Source: Pirellulaceae bacterium (GTDB lineage Bacteria > Planctomycetota > Planctomycetia > Pirellulales > Pirellulaceae). From it: a DNA stretch of 37,350 bases. Below, in pieces: positions 11,637 through 20,759 of the stretch (the first letter of the stretch is position 1; the number at the start of each line of letters is the position of its first letter). The notes under the pieces were generated by a model that saw nothing but the letters and a program-made list of their open reading frames with translations, was not told the origin of the DNA and ran no database searches. Both the position numbers and the translations under genes were made by a program. The stretch covers positions 1-37,350 of the forward strand of contig JAHDXO010000059.1 of the NCBI GenBank assembly GCA_023382975.1, given 5' to 3'.

Positions 11637-13790
11637 TCACACAAACTGCTTCACGATTTCCAGCAGTCCTTGGCCTTCAAAGGTCGATTTGACCACATAC
11701 GCATCGGCGCCCGCGGCGAGTCCTTCGCGGCGGTGCGTTTCGCTTTCGCGGCCGGTAACCAGGATCACCGGCAGACCGAACTTGGCTTTGATCTGCCGCG
11801 TCAGGTCGAAACCGTTCAAGCGGGGCATCTCAACATCGGTCACTACCAAATCCGTCGCTCCGGATCGCAACCGCTCCAGGGCATCGACGCCGTCCGTGGC
11901 GGTTCGCACGGCGTATCCGGCAGCCGAAAACACGTTCTTCAGGATGGCCCGCGTCGTCGGGGAATCGTCGACGACCAGGATGCGCGCGATGGGTTCGGCC
12001 TGAGCCGTCGGCGGCCTGTCGCGCCGCGCCGCACCCCCGGTCGCCGATGGGCCGGCCAGCCGGCCGAAGGCCGAAACGCTCAGATCCAACACCAATTGTA
12101 CCGAGCCGTCGGGGCGAACCGTGCCCCCAATGACTCCCGGCAGGCCCTTCAGCGGAAAGCCCAGCGGCTTCAACAGGACCTCCGCCTCCTCGTCCAGATC
12201 GTCCACCGCCACCGCCGCGAAACGGCCCTCGTGGGCGATCAACAGGTACGACCAGGCATCCACGCCGGTGGTCGGCCGGGAGACCGGGATCTCCAACAGA
12301 TCGGCCAGATGCACCCAGCGGACCGGCTGGCCCTCGACGGGCAGCACCAATCCCTCCCCCCACTCGCGCAGTTCGTCTCGCTTCGCCCGGCCGGTACGGA
12401 CAACCGCCGAACTCGGAACGCCGTAGCATTGGCCGTGGCTCGAAACCGTCAGGACGCGGATGGTCGAAACCGTTACAGGCACGGTCAGCGCGAAAGTAGC
12501 TCCCGCCGCGGAACTCGCTTCCAATACCGCGCTCCCCTGCAACCGACGAACCGTATCGAGCACCACATCCAGTCCGACTCCCCGGCCCGAGACGTGCCCC
12601 GCCTCCGCCGTGCTGAAACCCGGCTGGAAAAGGTACTTGGCGAGTTCGGCGTCGGTCAACTGGCCGAGTTCGGTTTCGGTCAAGCGTCCGCTGCGGCGGA
12701 GTCGATCCCGGACGCGTCCGTAGTCGATGCCGCGGCCATCGTCGGAGACGGTGATCCGGATCCGTCCGCCGCGCCGCGCAGCCCGGATGCAAATCGAGCC
12801 TTCCGGCGGCTTTCCGGCAGCGCGCCGCTCGGCGGCCGGTTCGAGGCCGTGGTCGCAGGCGTTGCGGACCAGATGCAGCAGCGGTTCGCGCAGGGCCTCG
12901 ATGACCGCCTTGTCCAGCAGAATCTGCCCCACGTCCGCCTGGTACTGGATGGTCTTGCCAAGCGACTGCGCCAGGTCGCGGACGGCGCGGCGCAGAGAAT
13001 CGGTCAGCATGATCAACGGCAGCAGGCGGGCCTGTCGGATATCGGCTTCCAGCCCCTCGACCAGCAGTTGTTCCCGCGTGCGCGCGTTGCGCAGCCCGGT
13101 TTCGATCCGGAGAACCTGATCGAGCGCGGTTTCCAACGCGGGCAGGCACTCCGCCGCCGTTTGCTCCTGGAACGCTTTCCGCAGCCGGTTTAGGTCGTCC
13201 CGCAAGTCCGCCATCCGTTCGGACAAGACCCCCCCGGCCCGTTGCGCGATCCGGATCTCCCCGGCAAGCGTCAACATCCGATCCAACCGGTCGGACGGAA
13301 CGCGGACCGTGAAACTCTCTTCGGCCAGCGGAACCGGCAGGGCGGGCAATGTCGTCCGGGACTCGTCGCCGCCTGATTCCGCGGGACTTTTCCGGTCGGC
13401 GACCGGATCCACCGGCGGGGATTCCAGCGCCTCGCCTTGGCCCGGCAACTGTTCGCTCTCGCCGCTCTGCTGCCAAGCCTCGAACGCCTGGCGGACCTGG
13501 TCGAGTTGCGCCAGTCCCTGGGAGACGATCGAGCGGTCGACGGTCTCCGGGTTCTCCCTCAGGTCGTCCAGAACGGTCTCGAGCGTCTGCGCCGCCTGTT
13601 GCAAGTCGCCCAGTCCGATGGCCCGTGCGTCGCCTTTCAGGCTGTGCGCGTGACGGAACAGGGCGTCGATCCGTGCCGCCCGCTCCGGCAGCGTTTCCGC
13701 CGCCTCCAGGTCGAGGAATCCCTGTTCGAGCCCCTGCAGGTGCTCGCGGGCTTCTTCGCGGAAGATTTCGAATACGGGGTCGGCCATCAT
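11637..13790 (-). CDS. cheA: CheA-type histidine kinase with C-terminal receiver
   Basis: This 717-residue kinase is the array's signalling core and is fused to a receiver as in WspE. The HPt domain has H49 in AHSLKGDARA. No CheY-binding P2 domain is evident between HPt and the dimerisation segment (RLDRMLTLAGEIRIAQ). The ATPase boxes are LVRNACDHGLEP, VSDDGRGID and GRGVGLDVV. A CheW-like domain follows, then a receiver with D652 in VVTDVEMPRLNG. A TTG at 13814 opens the frame, but two adjacent ATGs (13790 and 13787) directly after the MCP stop fit better, with TGAGG just upstream. The missing P2 suggests phosphotransfer to the fused receiver or to the neighbouring hybrid kinase receivers rather than to a free CheY. 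Confidence 0.94.
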   Translation of the reverse strand: MMADPVFEIFREEAREHLQGLEQGFLDLEAAETLPERAARIDALFRHAHSLKGDARAIGLGDLQQAAQTLETVLDDLRENPETVDRSIVSQGLAQLDQVRQAFEAWQQSGESEQLPGQGEALESPPVDPVADRKSPAESGGDESRTTLPALPVPLAEESFTVRVPSDRLDRMLTLAGEIRIAQRAGGVLSERMADLRDDLNRLRKAFQEQTAAECLPALETALDQVLRIETGLRNARTREQLLVEGLEADIRQARLLPLIMLTDSLRRAVRDLAQSLGKTIQYQADVGQILLDKAVIEALREPLLHLVRNACDHGLEPAAERRAAGKPPEGSICIRAARRGGRIRITVSDDGRGIDYGRVRDRLRRSGRLTETELGQLTDAELAKYLFQPGFSTAEAGHVSGRGVGLDVVLDTVRRLQGSAVLEASSAAGATFALTVPVTVSTIRVLTVSSHGQCYGVPSSAVVRTGRAKRDELREWGEGLVLPVEGQPVRWVHLADLLEIPVSRPTTGVDAWSYLLIAHEGRFAAVAVDDLDEEAEVLLKPLGFPLKGLPGVIGGTVRPDGSVQLVLDLSVSAFGRLAGPSATGGAARRDRPPTAQAEPIARILVVDDSPTTRAILKNVFSAAGYAVRTATDGVDALERLRSGATDLVVTDVEMPRLNGFDLTRQIKAKFGLPVILVTGRESETHRREGLAAGADAYVVKSTFEGQGLLEIVKQFV

Positions 13791-13794
13791 CGCC

Positions 13795-15813
13795 TCACGT
13801 CTTGAATTGGGCAACCGATCGATTCAGCGCCCGAATGCGCTGGTCGATGGCGACGATCGCTTTCTGGGTCTGTTCCGCGGCAGCCAGCGATTCTCGCATG
13901 CCGGTGTCGATCTGAGTGATGCTGGCGACCAGTTCCGTGATGCCTTGCTCCTGCTGCTTGGCGCCGACGTTGATCTGCGACATGGCTTCGCGGGTCTGTC
14001 CGATCGCCTGAGCGATCTCGTCGAAAGCCAGGGTGACCCGGCGAACAATCTCCGTGGAGTCCTCCGACAGCCGGCTGCCTTCTTCGATCTTGGTGACCAC
14101 GACCTGCATCGATTTCTGCGTGTCGGCGATCAGCGACTCGATCCGTCCTGCCGCCCCTTTCGATTGGTTGGCCAGTTCGCGGACCTGCGTCGCGACCACG
14201 GCGAATCCGCGTCCTTCCTCCCCCGCGCGGGCGGCCTCGATCGACGCGTTCAGCGCCAGCAGCTTGGTCTGTTCCGCAATCTCGTTGACCGTGGCCGTGA
14301 TTTCGCCGATCCGCTGCATCTGTTCGGACAGATTCAGCACGCTGCTTCCGGCGGCTTGGGAATTCGCGCGGACCTGTTCGATCCGCGCTGCCGAGTCGAT
14401 GGTCAACGTCCGGCCTTCGCCGGCCCGTTTGGCCGTCTCGTTGGCCGCCTCTTGCACGGCCTGCGCGCGGTCGGCGAACTCCTGCATCGTCGCTTTGAAC
14501 TGTTCCGCCGTCGTAGTGATCTGGTTCAACGAGGTCGCGGTCTCATTCAGGCTCGACACCTGCTGCTGCGAGGCGGTGGCGATTTCGCTGCTGGACGAAG
14601 CCACCTCGCCGGTCATCGTGCGGGCATCCGCAATCAAGCCGCGCAGCGAAGTCACCATGGTGTTGAAGCTGTCGGCAAGTTGCCCGATCTCGTCCTTGGT
14701 GGCGACGCGCAACGTTCCGCCCGTCAGATCGCCGGCGGCGACGTTCTGAACGCCGCCCAACAGCGACTGGATGGCCGCCACCATCCGGCGGCTCAGCGCG
14801 ACGGCCACGGCGCCGGCGATCAGCACGGCGATCAGAGTGGCCACGATCAGCGTCGCGGTGGCCGCTGCACCGGCCGCCGTCATCGACTTGCGATCCTCCA
14901 CCACCCGCGCGACGGCAGAGTTCTTTAACTGGTCCAAGGCGATTCGAATGCGCGAGCCGAGCGGGATCGCCTCGGTGGCCAGCAGATGGTTCGCCTGGTT
15001 CCACTCCGGCGCGTCGCGCGCTTCGAACACTTGCTGGATCAGCGGTTCGAGTTCCGCCAGGATGCGCTTCAACTCGTCCCAGTGCTCCGCCTGGTCTCCC
15101 TGGAACAGTTCGGCTTGGGCGTCGATGTTCTTGGCGGCGTCTTGGACCGTGCGCCAGTGGTTCTTGAACTCCGTTTTCAACACCCCATCGGCCGCCCGCA
15201 AATAGCCGCGGACACTGCTAAGACTTTGCGTCAGCGCGTCGCGGATGTCCGCCAAATGCTTCAACAGCAGCCGTCGTTCCGGATCGGCTTCCAACAAGAC
15301 TTCCGCGTCGATCATTCCGGAGACCGCCGCCAGGCCCGCTGCCGCCCGCGGCGCGGCGTCCTGCTGCACGAGGCGGAACGGCGGGATATTGTCCTCTGTC
15401 TGGGCGACATCTTCGATTCGCTGCTGGGCCAAACGAAACGGCTCGAGATTTTCCTGCGCGACCTGAAAAGCCTTCTTGCTTTCGGGATCCGTCGTGCGTG
15501 CGTAGAACGTTTTCAGCCTGACCATCGCATCGTCGATGCCCTTCCAGGCGTCCTGCCGCTCGCTCTTGAAAAGCTCGGCCTGCTGCGGATCGTCGCCGAG
15601 AATCATGTAGCTGCGCAAAGCGGCCACCGAGCTGACCAGTCCGTGCAGCATCTCGTCGCAAGCCCGGACCGTGGGAAACGATTCGTCCACCACGGTGGCC
15701 ACCGTGCGGTCCATCTCGGACACTTTGAGATACGCCACCGTCGCGCTGACGGCCATCAGCAGAATCACGGCCCCGAAGGCCAACCCGAGTTGCTTGCCAA
15801 TCGTGAGTACCAT
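13795..15813 (-). CDS. Methyl-accepting chemotaxis protein, transmembrane
   Basis: This 672-residue receptor is the array's sensor. Membrane segment 1 is at about residues 8-28 (FGAVILLMAVSATVAYL). A helical periplasmic sensor of some 280 residues follows; its long helices suggest a four-helix or double four-helix bundle. Membrane segment 2 is at about 312-338 (LIVATLIAVLIAGAVAVAL), then HAMP, methylation helices and the signalling tip (EQTKLLALNASIEAARAGEE) near 512-535. No NWETF-type pentapeptide is present at the C-terminus (AQFKT), so CheR tethering there is not expected. ATG 15813 has AAGGAA upstream at about seven bases. The stop lies four bases before the cheA ATG. The ligand cannot be told from sequence. 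Confidence 0.93.
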   Translation of the reverse strand: MVLTIGKQLGLAFGAVILLMAVSATVAYLKVSEMDRTVATVVDESFPTVRACDEMLHGLVSSVAALRSYMILGDDPQQAELFKSERQDAWKGIDDAMVRLKTFYARTTDPESKKAFQVAQENLEPFRLAQQRIEDVAQTEDNIPPFRLVQQDAAPRAAAGLAAVSGMIDAEVLLEADPERRLLLKHLADIRDALTQSLSSVRGYLRAADGVLKTEFKNHWRTVQDAAKNIDAQAELFQGDQAEHWDELKRILAELEPLIQQVFEARDAPEWNQANHLLATEAIPLGSRIRIALDQLKNSAVARVVEDRKSMTAAGAAATATLIVATLIAVLIAGAVAVALSRRMVAAIQSLLGGVQNVAAGDLTGGTLRVATKDEIGQLADSFNTMVTSLRGLIADARTMTGEVASSSSEIATASQQQVSSLNETATSLNQITTTAEQFKATMQEFADRAQAVQEAANETAKRAGEGRTLTIDSAARIEQVRANSQAAGSSVLNLSEQMQRIGEITATVNEIAEQTKLLALNASIEAARAGEEGRGFAVVATQVRELANQSKGAAGRIESLIADTQKSMQVVVTKIEEGSRLSEDSTEIVRRVTLAFDEIAQAIGQTREAMSQINVGAKQQEQGITELVASITQIDTGMRESLAAAEQTQKAIVAIDQRIRALNRSVAQFKT

Positions 15814-15846
15814 CGGAAGTTCCTTGTATGCCCCGGTTTCGGTTGC

Positions 15847-16494
15847 CTAGTCGCGCGGAACGTCGGTCCGGCGCCGATCGGAAACGTCGTCCTGCCTCCA
15901 GCGGACGAATTGCGCGTCGTTCAGGATCTGAGCCGTTCGCACAATCATCCGGTTCTCGTCGTACACGCCGGCGATCCATTCCGGCGGCGCCTGGCCGGAA
16001 AGGCCCGGCGACGGCTTTAGTTGGTCGGTGGGCACGCTGAGGATTTCCTCGACCTGACTGGCCGCCACCGCAATCCGCTTGCCGCCGGCTTCCACCACGA
16101 TCAGCACGTGCAAGTCGGCCAGTCCGGATGCGGGGATGCCCAGGACCAGCCCCAAGTCCAACAGCGACACGATGGTGCCGCGGAAATGAACGACGCCGAG
16201 GAGGAACGCAGGCGCACCAGGAACCAGGCTGAACTGATCGAGCGGCAGTACCTCGACAACATCTTCCAGAGGAATCCCGTACCGCTCGCGCCCCTTGTTG
16301 AAAGCCAAAAAGGTCACTTGCGACCCGGCCGGTGCAACGGCGGCGGTCCGGTCGCGGAAACCGCGTGCCCGCTTGGCCGACCTTTCGGCCAAGGCCGCCG
16401 GGTCGGCGCTTGCCGTGCGGGACGCCTCCATCTGCGCCAGGCGGTGGCGGATTTGGCCCCATACCGTCGTATCTGCAGGACAGGTATCGGTCAC
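15847..16494 (-). CDS. cheW: CheW-like coupling protein (second of two)
   Basis: This coupling protein of about 215 residues links receptor and CheA. A CheW domain (VTFLAFNKGRERYGIPLEDVVEVLPL onward, with LLGVVHFRGTIVSLLDL) follows a hydrophilic N-terminal extension of roughly 60 residues rich in Ala and Arg. The frame could begin at 16545, but a GTG at 16494 overlaps the cheR TGA as GTGA. It is preceded by AAGGAG at eight bases, so that start is preferred. It matches the second CheW (WspB/WspD role) of Wsp-like arrays, where two CheWs occupy different array positions. Confidence 0.9.
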   Translation of the reverse strand: MTDTCPADTTVWGQIRHRLAQMEASRTASADPAALAERSAKRARGFRDRTAAVAPAGSQVTFLAFNKGRERYGIPLEDVVEVLPLDQFSLVPGAPAFLLGVVHFRGTIVSLLDLGLVLGIPASGLADLHVLIVVEAGGKRIAVAASQVEEILSVPTDQLKPSPGLSGQAPPEWIAGVYDENRMIVRTAQILNDAQFVRWRQDDVSDRRRTDVPRD

Positions 16495-18062
16495 GCCAGG
16501 TTCTCCTTCAGCAACAGCACCAACTCTTTCAAACGGCCGTAACAAACCCCCTCGCCGTGCGCGACCAGCGCGTGGGGATCTTCGCCCTCAGCCAGCTTCA
16601 GCGTCGTCCGCAGACTGCGGGCGGCAGCGGATGCCTGGCCCTGCTGCTGTTGCACCAGCGCCAAGTGAAAGTGCGCGATAGGGCACTTGCGGTCAATGTA
16701 CAAGGCCTGACGGTAGTATCGCTCGGCAGCCGCCAGGTCTCCGGCCTCTTCCGCAAGACTGGCCCTCAGCAGTTGGGCGGCGATCAGCAGCGGATCTTCC
16801 GTCAGGCAGGTGTCCAGCATGTTCCGGGCTTGGCCGACTTCCGCCGCGGCGAGCAGCTCGCGCGTGTACCGCAAACGGATTGCCGCACGGTCCCTGGTGT
16901 CCGCGATTCCGGCAATCGCCCGCTGCGCCCCGGCAAACTCCCGCCGGCTCAGGTGTCGCTGGATCTGTTCCCACGCCGAACCGTCCCCGGCTGCGGAACG
17001 GCTGGATTGCTGCAACACGGTTCCGATCGAGAGATCGTTGCCCCGGCCGGTTCCAGCCGCGTTTCCAGGGTCCGCGGATTTCTCCCTGGTATCCTGCTGC
17101 GGAAGCGAGTACGCCGGCAACCAATCGGGCAACGGCGAGGCCGGGAATGCCGTGGCCGCTGGCACCGGAAGAACAACGGCCAACGCGGGCAGGGACGACG
17201 GAACCGCTCCCTCCGGCGCCGCTTCCTGCGCCGGCATCGACTGGTAAAACGTCGCCTGCTCGAAGCGTCTTGCCTGCAAACCCTCGGCAGGCGCCAGATT
17301 GACCTCCGTCTCGCCCAACAACAACCACCCGCCCGGACGCAACGCCTGCCGGAACCGCCCGATGATGGCGGCGGTCACTTCGGGTTTCAGATAGATCGCC
17401 ACGTTTCGAAACAGGATCAAATCCAACCCGACGGTTCCCGTCAGCGGCGACGGATAGACATCCTTGACCAGATTCAAATAGGCGAAACGAACCCGGGCAC
17501 GCACGGCGGGCACAAGAGAGTAGACGTCACCCTGCTGGCGGAAAAAGGCGGGATTCTTGTGAATCTCGGTTTGCCGGAACGACCAGTCCCGATAGCTGGC
17601 CACCCGCGCCCGCTCCAGGAACACCGGGTTCAGATCGGTTCCCAGAATCGAAACCCGCCAAGGACTGCCGCTGCCAAGGAGCTGGTCCAGAAGAATGGCC
17701 ACCGAGTACGGTTCTTCACCGGTGCAACATCCGGCACTCCAAATCCGGATCTCCCGACGTTCCGCATTCTCCTGCAGAATCCGTGGCAACACGTGCTCGC
17801 GCAGGGCGCGGAAATGATGCTCGTTCCGGAAAAAGTACGATTCTCCGACCGTCAGACGACCCGTCACACTTTCCAGAAACCGGGCTCGCCGATCCGGTTG
17901 AACCATGACTTGGTGCATGTCGGAGTCGGCCAGCGGACGCTGGAGAACGGCTTCTACCGCATCCTTCAGACGCAGAAACCGCGAACCGGCAAGATCCATA
18001 CCGGTCTCCAACTCCATCAACTGACGGAGGGATTCAGCCTGTCCCGCCTCGGGGAATCCCAT
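16491..18062 (-). CDS. cheR: CheR methyltransferase with C-terminal TPR repeats
   Basis: This 523-residue enzyme methylates receptor glutamates using S-adenosylmethionine. The N-terminal helical CheR domain is followed by the SAM-binding fold (IWSAGCCTGEEPYSVAILL), LDLILFRNVAIYL and the LLLGETE strand. A linker rich in Ala and Pro leads to TPR-like helices at about 360-515 (DLAAAERYYRQALYIDRKCPIAHFHLALVQQQQG). CheR-TPR fusions are typical of WspC and other alternative-function arrays, where the TPR may replace pentapeptide tethering. That fits the MCP here, which lacks a pentapeptide. ATG 18062 has GAAGGTG upstream. The stop overlaps the next cheW start. Confidence 0.93.
   Translation of the reverse strand: MGFPEAGQAESLRQLMELETGMDLAGSRFLRLKDAVEAVLQRPLADSDMHQVMVQPDRRARFLESVTGRLTVGESYFFRNEHHFRALREHVLPRILQENAERREIRIWSAGCCTGEEPYSVAILLDQLLGSGSPWRVSILGTDLNPVFLERARVASYRDWSFRQTEIHKNPAFFRQQGDVYSLVPAVRARVRFAYLNLVKDVYPSPLTGTVGLDLILFRNVAIYLKPEVTAAIIGRFRQALRPGGWLLLGETEVNLAPAEGLQARRFEQATFYQSMPAQEAAPEGAVPSSLPALAVVLPVPAATAFPASPLPDWLPAYSLPQQDTREKSADPGNAAGTGRGNDLSIGTVLQQSSRSAAGDGSAWEQIQRHLSRREFAGAQRAIAGIADTRDRAAIRLRYTRELLAAAEVGQARNMLDTCLTEDPLLIAAQLLRASLAEEAGDLAAAERYYRQALYIDRKCPIAHFHLALVQQQQGQASAAARSLRTTLKLAEGEDPHALVAHGEGVCYGRLKELVLLLKENLA
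16494..16508 (-). promoter_or_regulatory. Shine-Dalgarno deciding the GTG start of the second cheW
   Basis: AAGGAG (16508-16503 on the minus strand) lies eight bases before GTG 16494. The GTG shares bases with the cheR stop codon (GTGA). This supports a coupled GTG start over the longer reading that begins at 16545. Confidence 0.7.
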
Positions 18063-18119
18063 GCGGCACCTTCAACAAGCTTCGATGCATGAACTGCAAC
18101 AGAGAAAAGACGACGAGTA

Positions 18120-18584
18120 TCAGGGACAGGCTGACCAGACCTCTTCGGCGATCAGCTTGTCCAGATTCAGAATGCGGATAACTTGACCATCGCACTCCAC
18201 AAGACCACTTAACACACCTTCCCGCGAACCGCTGCCATCAGCCGCCAAGACCGGGTCGAGCCGAATCTCCATCAAGTCAATTGTTTCATCGACTTCGACC
18301 CCTACCAGCCGTCCGCCAACGCGAACGCAAACAATCGGCGGCTCGTCCGGACGCTTGTGTCCCTTGAATCCCAATCGTTCCGCGGCATCCAGCACGGGAA
18401 TCGAACGACCTCGCACGAAAACGACGCCGAGGACGAAATCCGGGCACTCAGGAACCGCATCGATCGGCAGGGCCGGCAAAACCTCTTCCACTGCCTCGAT
18501 CGGAAAGGCATACCGATGCGTCCCCAACCGAACGGCCAATACGGTCGTCTGTGCCGCACGGATTGGTGTACTGGAGCCCGTCAT
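18120..18584 (-). CDS. cheW: CheW coupling protein (first gene of the operon)
   Basis: This 154-residue single-domain CheW heads the operon. Recognisable parts are RLGTHRYAFPIEAVEEVLPALP, LGVVFVRGRSIPVLDAAERLG and the C-terminal DGQVIRILNLDKLI. Length and domain are standard. ATG 18584 is preceded by a purine-rich AGAGGGCGAGG stretch. cheR follows after 57 bases. The upstream region is shared with the divergent mutM gene. Confidence 0.92.
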   Translation of the reverse strand: MTGSSTPIRAAQTTVLAVRLGTHRYAFPIEAVEEVLPALPIDAVPECPDFVLGVVFVRGRSIPVLDAAERLGFKGHKRPDEPPIVCVRVGGRLVGVEVDETIDLMEIRLDPVLAADGSGSREGVLSGLVECDGQVIRILNLDKLIAEEVWSACP

Positions 18585-18620
18585 GCCTCGCCCTCTGGCG
18601 TCCTGATCTGCTTTCTCCTG

Positions 18621-18649
18621 ATATTACTTCTACAATCGCGCCGATACAA
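18621..18649 (-). promoter_or_regulatory. Candidate promoter for the chemosensory operon
   Basis: On the minus strand TTGTAT (18649-18644), a 17-base spacer and TAATAT (18626-18621) lie about 37 bases before the cheW ATG. The match to consensus is partial, but spacing is ideal and the stretch is AT-rich in a GC-rich genome. Confidence 0.35.
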
Positions 18650-18700
18650 GACTCTGAATTTTGATTCATCCAAAAAATCGACCGGGCACCGTCCTGCGGA

Positions 18701-18728
18701 TTGCCCGTCCCATGAGTTCTGCGATAAC
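18701..18728 (+). promoter_or_regulatory. Candidate promoter for mutM
   Basis: TTGCCC (18701-18706), a 16-base spacer and GATAAC (18723-18728) precede the mutM ATG by 24 bases. GGAAGGA at about 18738-18745 is the likely ribosome site. Match is moderate. Confidence 0.35.
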
Positions 18729-18752
18729 CTAATCGCGTGGAAGGACCATTTC

Positions 18753-19589
18753 ATGCCGGAACTGCCCGAAGTCGAAACGATGCGCCGCGGCGTGGCAGCC
18801 GTGGTCGGTGCAACGATCGTGGAGGTCGAGCGTCCGGTATGCCATCTGAAGCCCATCGCCGTGACGCCGCGGATCGACGTCTTCCGTCGCCGCGTGGTCG
18901 GCCGACGGATCGAAGCGGTGGACCGCGTCGGCAAGCGAGTCTCACTGCGGCTCGAGACCGGCGCGTCGATCGTTTTCGAGCCGCGGATGACCGGTCTGGT
19001 CCTGCTGGCCGAACCGCCGGACACCGAGCATCTACGGTTGCGGCTGACCTTGGACGGATCGGAAGCGGAACAGTTGTTGTTCTGGGACCGTCGCGGACTG
19101 GGTTCGGTGCGGTTGGCCCAGCCCGAGCAGTGGAGCGACCTGTACGGTCCCGGAAGGCTCGGCCCGGATGCGTTGACTATCAGCCTGTCGCAGTTAAAGG
19201 ACCGTCTGTCCCAGAGCCGCCGGGCGATCAAGGTCGCACTGTTGGATCAGCGAACTGTGGCCGGCATCGGCAACTTGTACGCTTCGGAGATTCTGAACGT
19301 GGCCGAGATCCATCCCGCGCGGCCGTGCAGCCGGCTGGGGCAGTCTGCGTGGCAGCGGTTGCACGAGGCGGTTTGCCTGGTGTTGGAGGAGGCGATCCAT
19401 TACGAAGGTTCGACGCTCTCCGACGGCACCTACCGTAACGCCCTGAACGATCCGGGCGGCTATCAGAACCATCACCGCGTCTACGACCGAGCCGGGCAAC
19501 CCTGCCGCACCTGTGGTCAGGGCATCGTCCAACGCATCGTTCAAGCCCAGCGATCGACTTTCTACTGTCCCGTCTGCCAACGGCGTTAG
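18753..19589 (+). CDS. mutM: Formamidopyrimidine-DNA glycosylase (Fpg/MutM)
   Basis: This 278-residue base-excision repair enzyme removes 8-oxoguanine and formamidopyrimidines and nicks the abasic site. It begins MPELPEVE, with the catalytic proline at position 2 and glutamate at 3. The beta-domain lysine is in GKRVSLRLE, the helix-two-turn-helix is VAGIGNLYASEIL, and the C-terminal zinc finger has four cysteines (CRTCGQG and CPVCQ). All catalytic parts are present. ATG 18753 is required for the N-terminal catalytic proline, so upstream codons in the same frame are not used. It diverges from the chemosensory operon, which is probably unrelated in function. Confidence 0.96.
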   Translation: MPELPEVETMRRGVAAVVGATIVEVERPVCHLKPIAVTPRIDVFRRRVVGRRIEAVDRVGKRVSLRLETGASIVFEPRMTGLVLLAEPPDTEHLRLRLTLDGSEAEQLLFWDRRGLGSVRLAQPEQWSDLYGPGRLGPDALTISLSQLKDRLSQSRRAIKVALLDQRTVAGIGNLYASEILNVAEIHPARPCSRLGQSAWQRLHEAVCLVLEEAIHYEGSTLSDGTYRNALNDPGGYQNHHRVYDRAGQPCRTCGQGIVQRIVQAQRSTFYCPVCQRR

Positions 19590-19598
19590 CGCCGCTGG
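19577..19598. terminator. Hairpin over the mutM stop, convergent with the sigma gene
   Basis: CCA-A-CGGCG, loop TTAG, CGCCG-C-TGG forms a stem of eight pairs with one mismatch, and its loop overlaps the mutM TAG. No T-run follows, so it may end both convergent transcripts weakly or not at all. Confidence 0.35.
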
Positions 19599-19611
19599 CA
19601 ACTCGAAGACA

Positions 19612-20601
19612 TCAAGCCATCGCGATCGTCGCTCCCGGGCCCTCGCTCCGCAATTTTTCGACCATGCCCTTCAACTTGGCGATGGCGCGCTGCTCCAACT
19701 GACGCACCCGCTCCTTCGAAACGCCGAGCTTGTCGGCCAAGCACTGGAAGGTCCGAACTTTGCGGTGAGCACCAAGGGCAAATCGGCCCCGCAGAATGAA
19801 CCGTTCGCGTCGATCGAGTTGATCCAGCATTTCAAGCATGTTGGATCGCATCGACATCCATTCCTTCTCGTCCAGCGCCGAAGTCCTATCCTGTTCCGGC
19901 ACACTCGACAGATCCTCGGACATGGAAGCGTCGAAACGCGACTCCTCTTTCTGACGCTCCGTGATGGATCGGAAGGCGTTTCTCGCGATTGCCCGGTAGG
20001 CGTAGGTGCTGAAGCGGAACCCTTTGTCGTAGTCGAATTTGTCAACGGCCTGCATCAGCGAGACAATGCCGTCGCTCAGCAGATCGTCAAACGAGTGCTT
20101 GGGCGTCACGAATTTCTTCACGATCGAGATCACCAGTCGCATGTTCGCCTTGATGATCTGATCGCGAACCTGGTTCGATTCGGCCAGCAACGCATCGTAC
20201 TCGGCAATCGCGGCCGGGTCCGGTAGTTCCGGGTTGAGACGAGTTCGAATCATGTTCGCACGAAACTTCAGGTAGTTCATCTTCCGGAACAGGTCGCGCT
20301 CTTCGTCGGCGGTTAGCAGTCCGGACTCGCACAGGCGACCCAAGTGCGCGGGCAGATCCTTGGGCAGCCGCGTCTTGGTTTCCGTCTGGCTGGACTCGTC
20401 CGCCGCCGTCTCCAGAATCCGCGTCCGAGCCGATGGCTCGGAAAACTCGCGATTTCCAATGAAATCGATCTCTCGATCGAGAAGCTGCTTGGTCCGCCTT
20501 CGCAGGCTGTTCAGATCGAGTTGTACGGGCTTGGCAACCAGATCCACGCGCTGAACCTTCGATCGCTTCGACAATTTCTCTCGCAGGGTCGTTGTGGCCA
20601 T
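19612..20601 (-). CDS. Sigma-70 family RNA polymerase sigma factor, divergent
   Basis: This 329-residue sigma factor is of the RpoD/SigA-like type common in planctomycetes. Region 1.2-like sequence (LPAHLGRLCESGLLTADEE) is followed by region 2 (ANMRLVISIVKKFV, DDLLSDGIVSLMQAVDKFDYDKGFRFSTYAYRAI). A short degenerate region 3 and region 4 with a clear helix-turn-helix (LADKLGVSKERVRQLEQRAIAKLK) follow. The FSTYA stretch continues RAIARNAFRSI where classic factors have WWIRQAI, so the tryptophan pair used in promoter opening is absent. It is therefore probably an alternative rather than the housekeeping factor. ATG 20601 has GAAAGG upstream. A strong promoter lies about 170 bases upstream, with paired repeats on both sides. 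Confidence 0.92.
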   Translation of the reverse strand: MATTTLREKLSKRSKVQRVDLVAKPVQLDLNSLRRRTKQLLDREIDFIGNREFSEPSARTRILETAADESSQTETKTRLPKDLPAHLGRLCESGLLTADEERDLFRKMNYLKFRANMIRTRLNPELPDPAAIAEYDALLAESNQVRDQIIKANMRLVISIVKKFVTPKHSFDDLLSDGIVSLMQAVDKFDYDKGFRFSTYAYRAIARNAFRSITERQKEESRFDASMSEDLSSVPEQDRTSALDEKEWMSMRSNMLEMLDQLDRRERFILRGRFALGAHRKVRTFQCLADKLGVSKERVRQLEQRAIAKLKGMVEKLRSEGPGATIAMA

Positions 20602-20759
20602 GTCGTTTCGCCTTTCCTGATCTCTTGTATTTCTGTGTTGAAATTCCGTTGGCGCCGCACCTCAAAGGTTCCCGCCAAGCGAGGGGCGGACGCCAACGGA
20701 CATGTCCCATGCACGATTCGCTCCGATTGGTGTTGCTCACCGGCATCCCATCCGAAAAT

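Noticed and set aside
16495..16545. Longer start for the second CheW at 16545
   Set aside because: It lies inside the end of cheR and lacks a ribosome site, while GTG 16494 has AAGGAG and a GTGA overlap.
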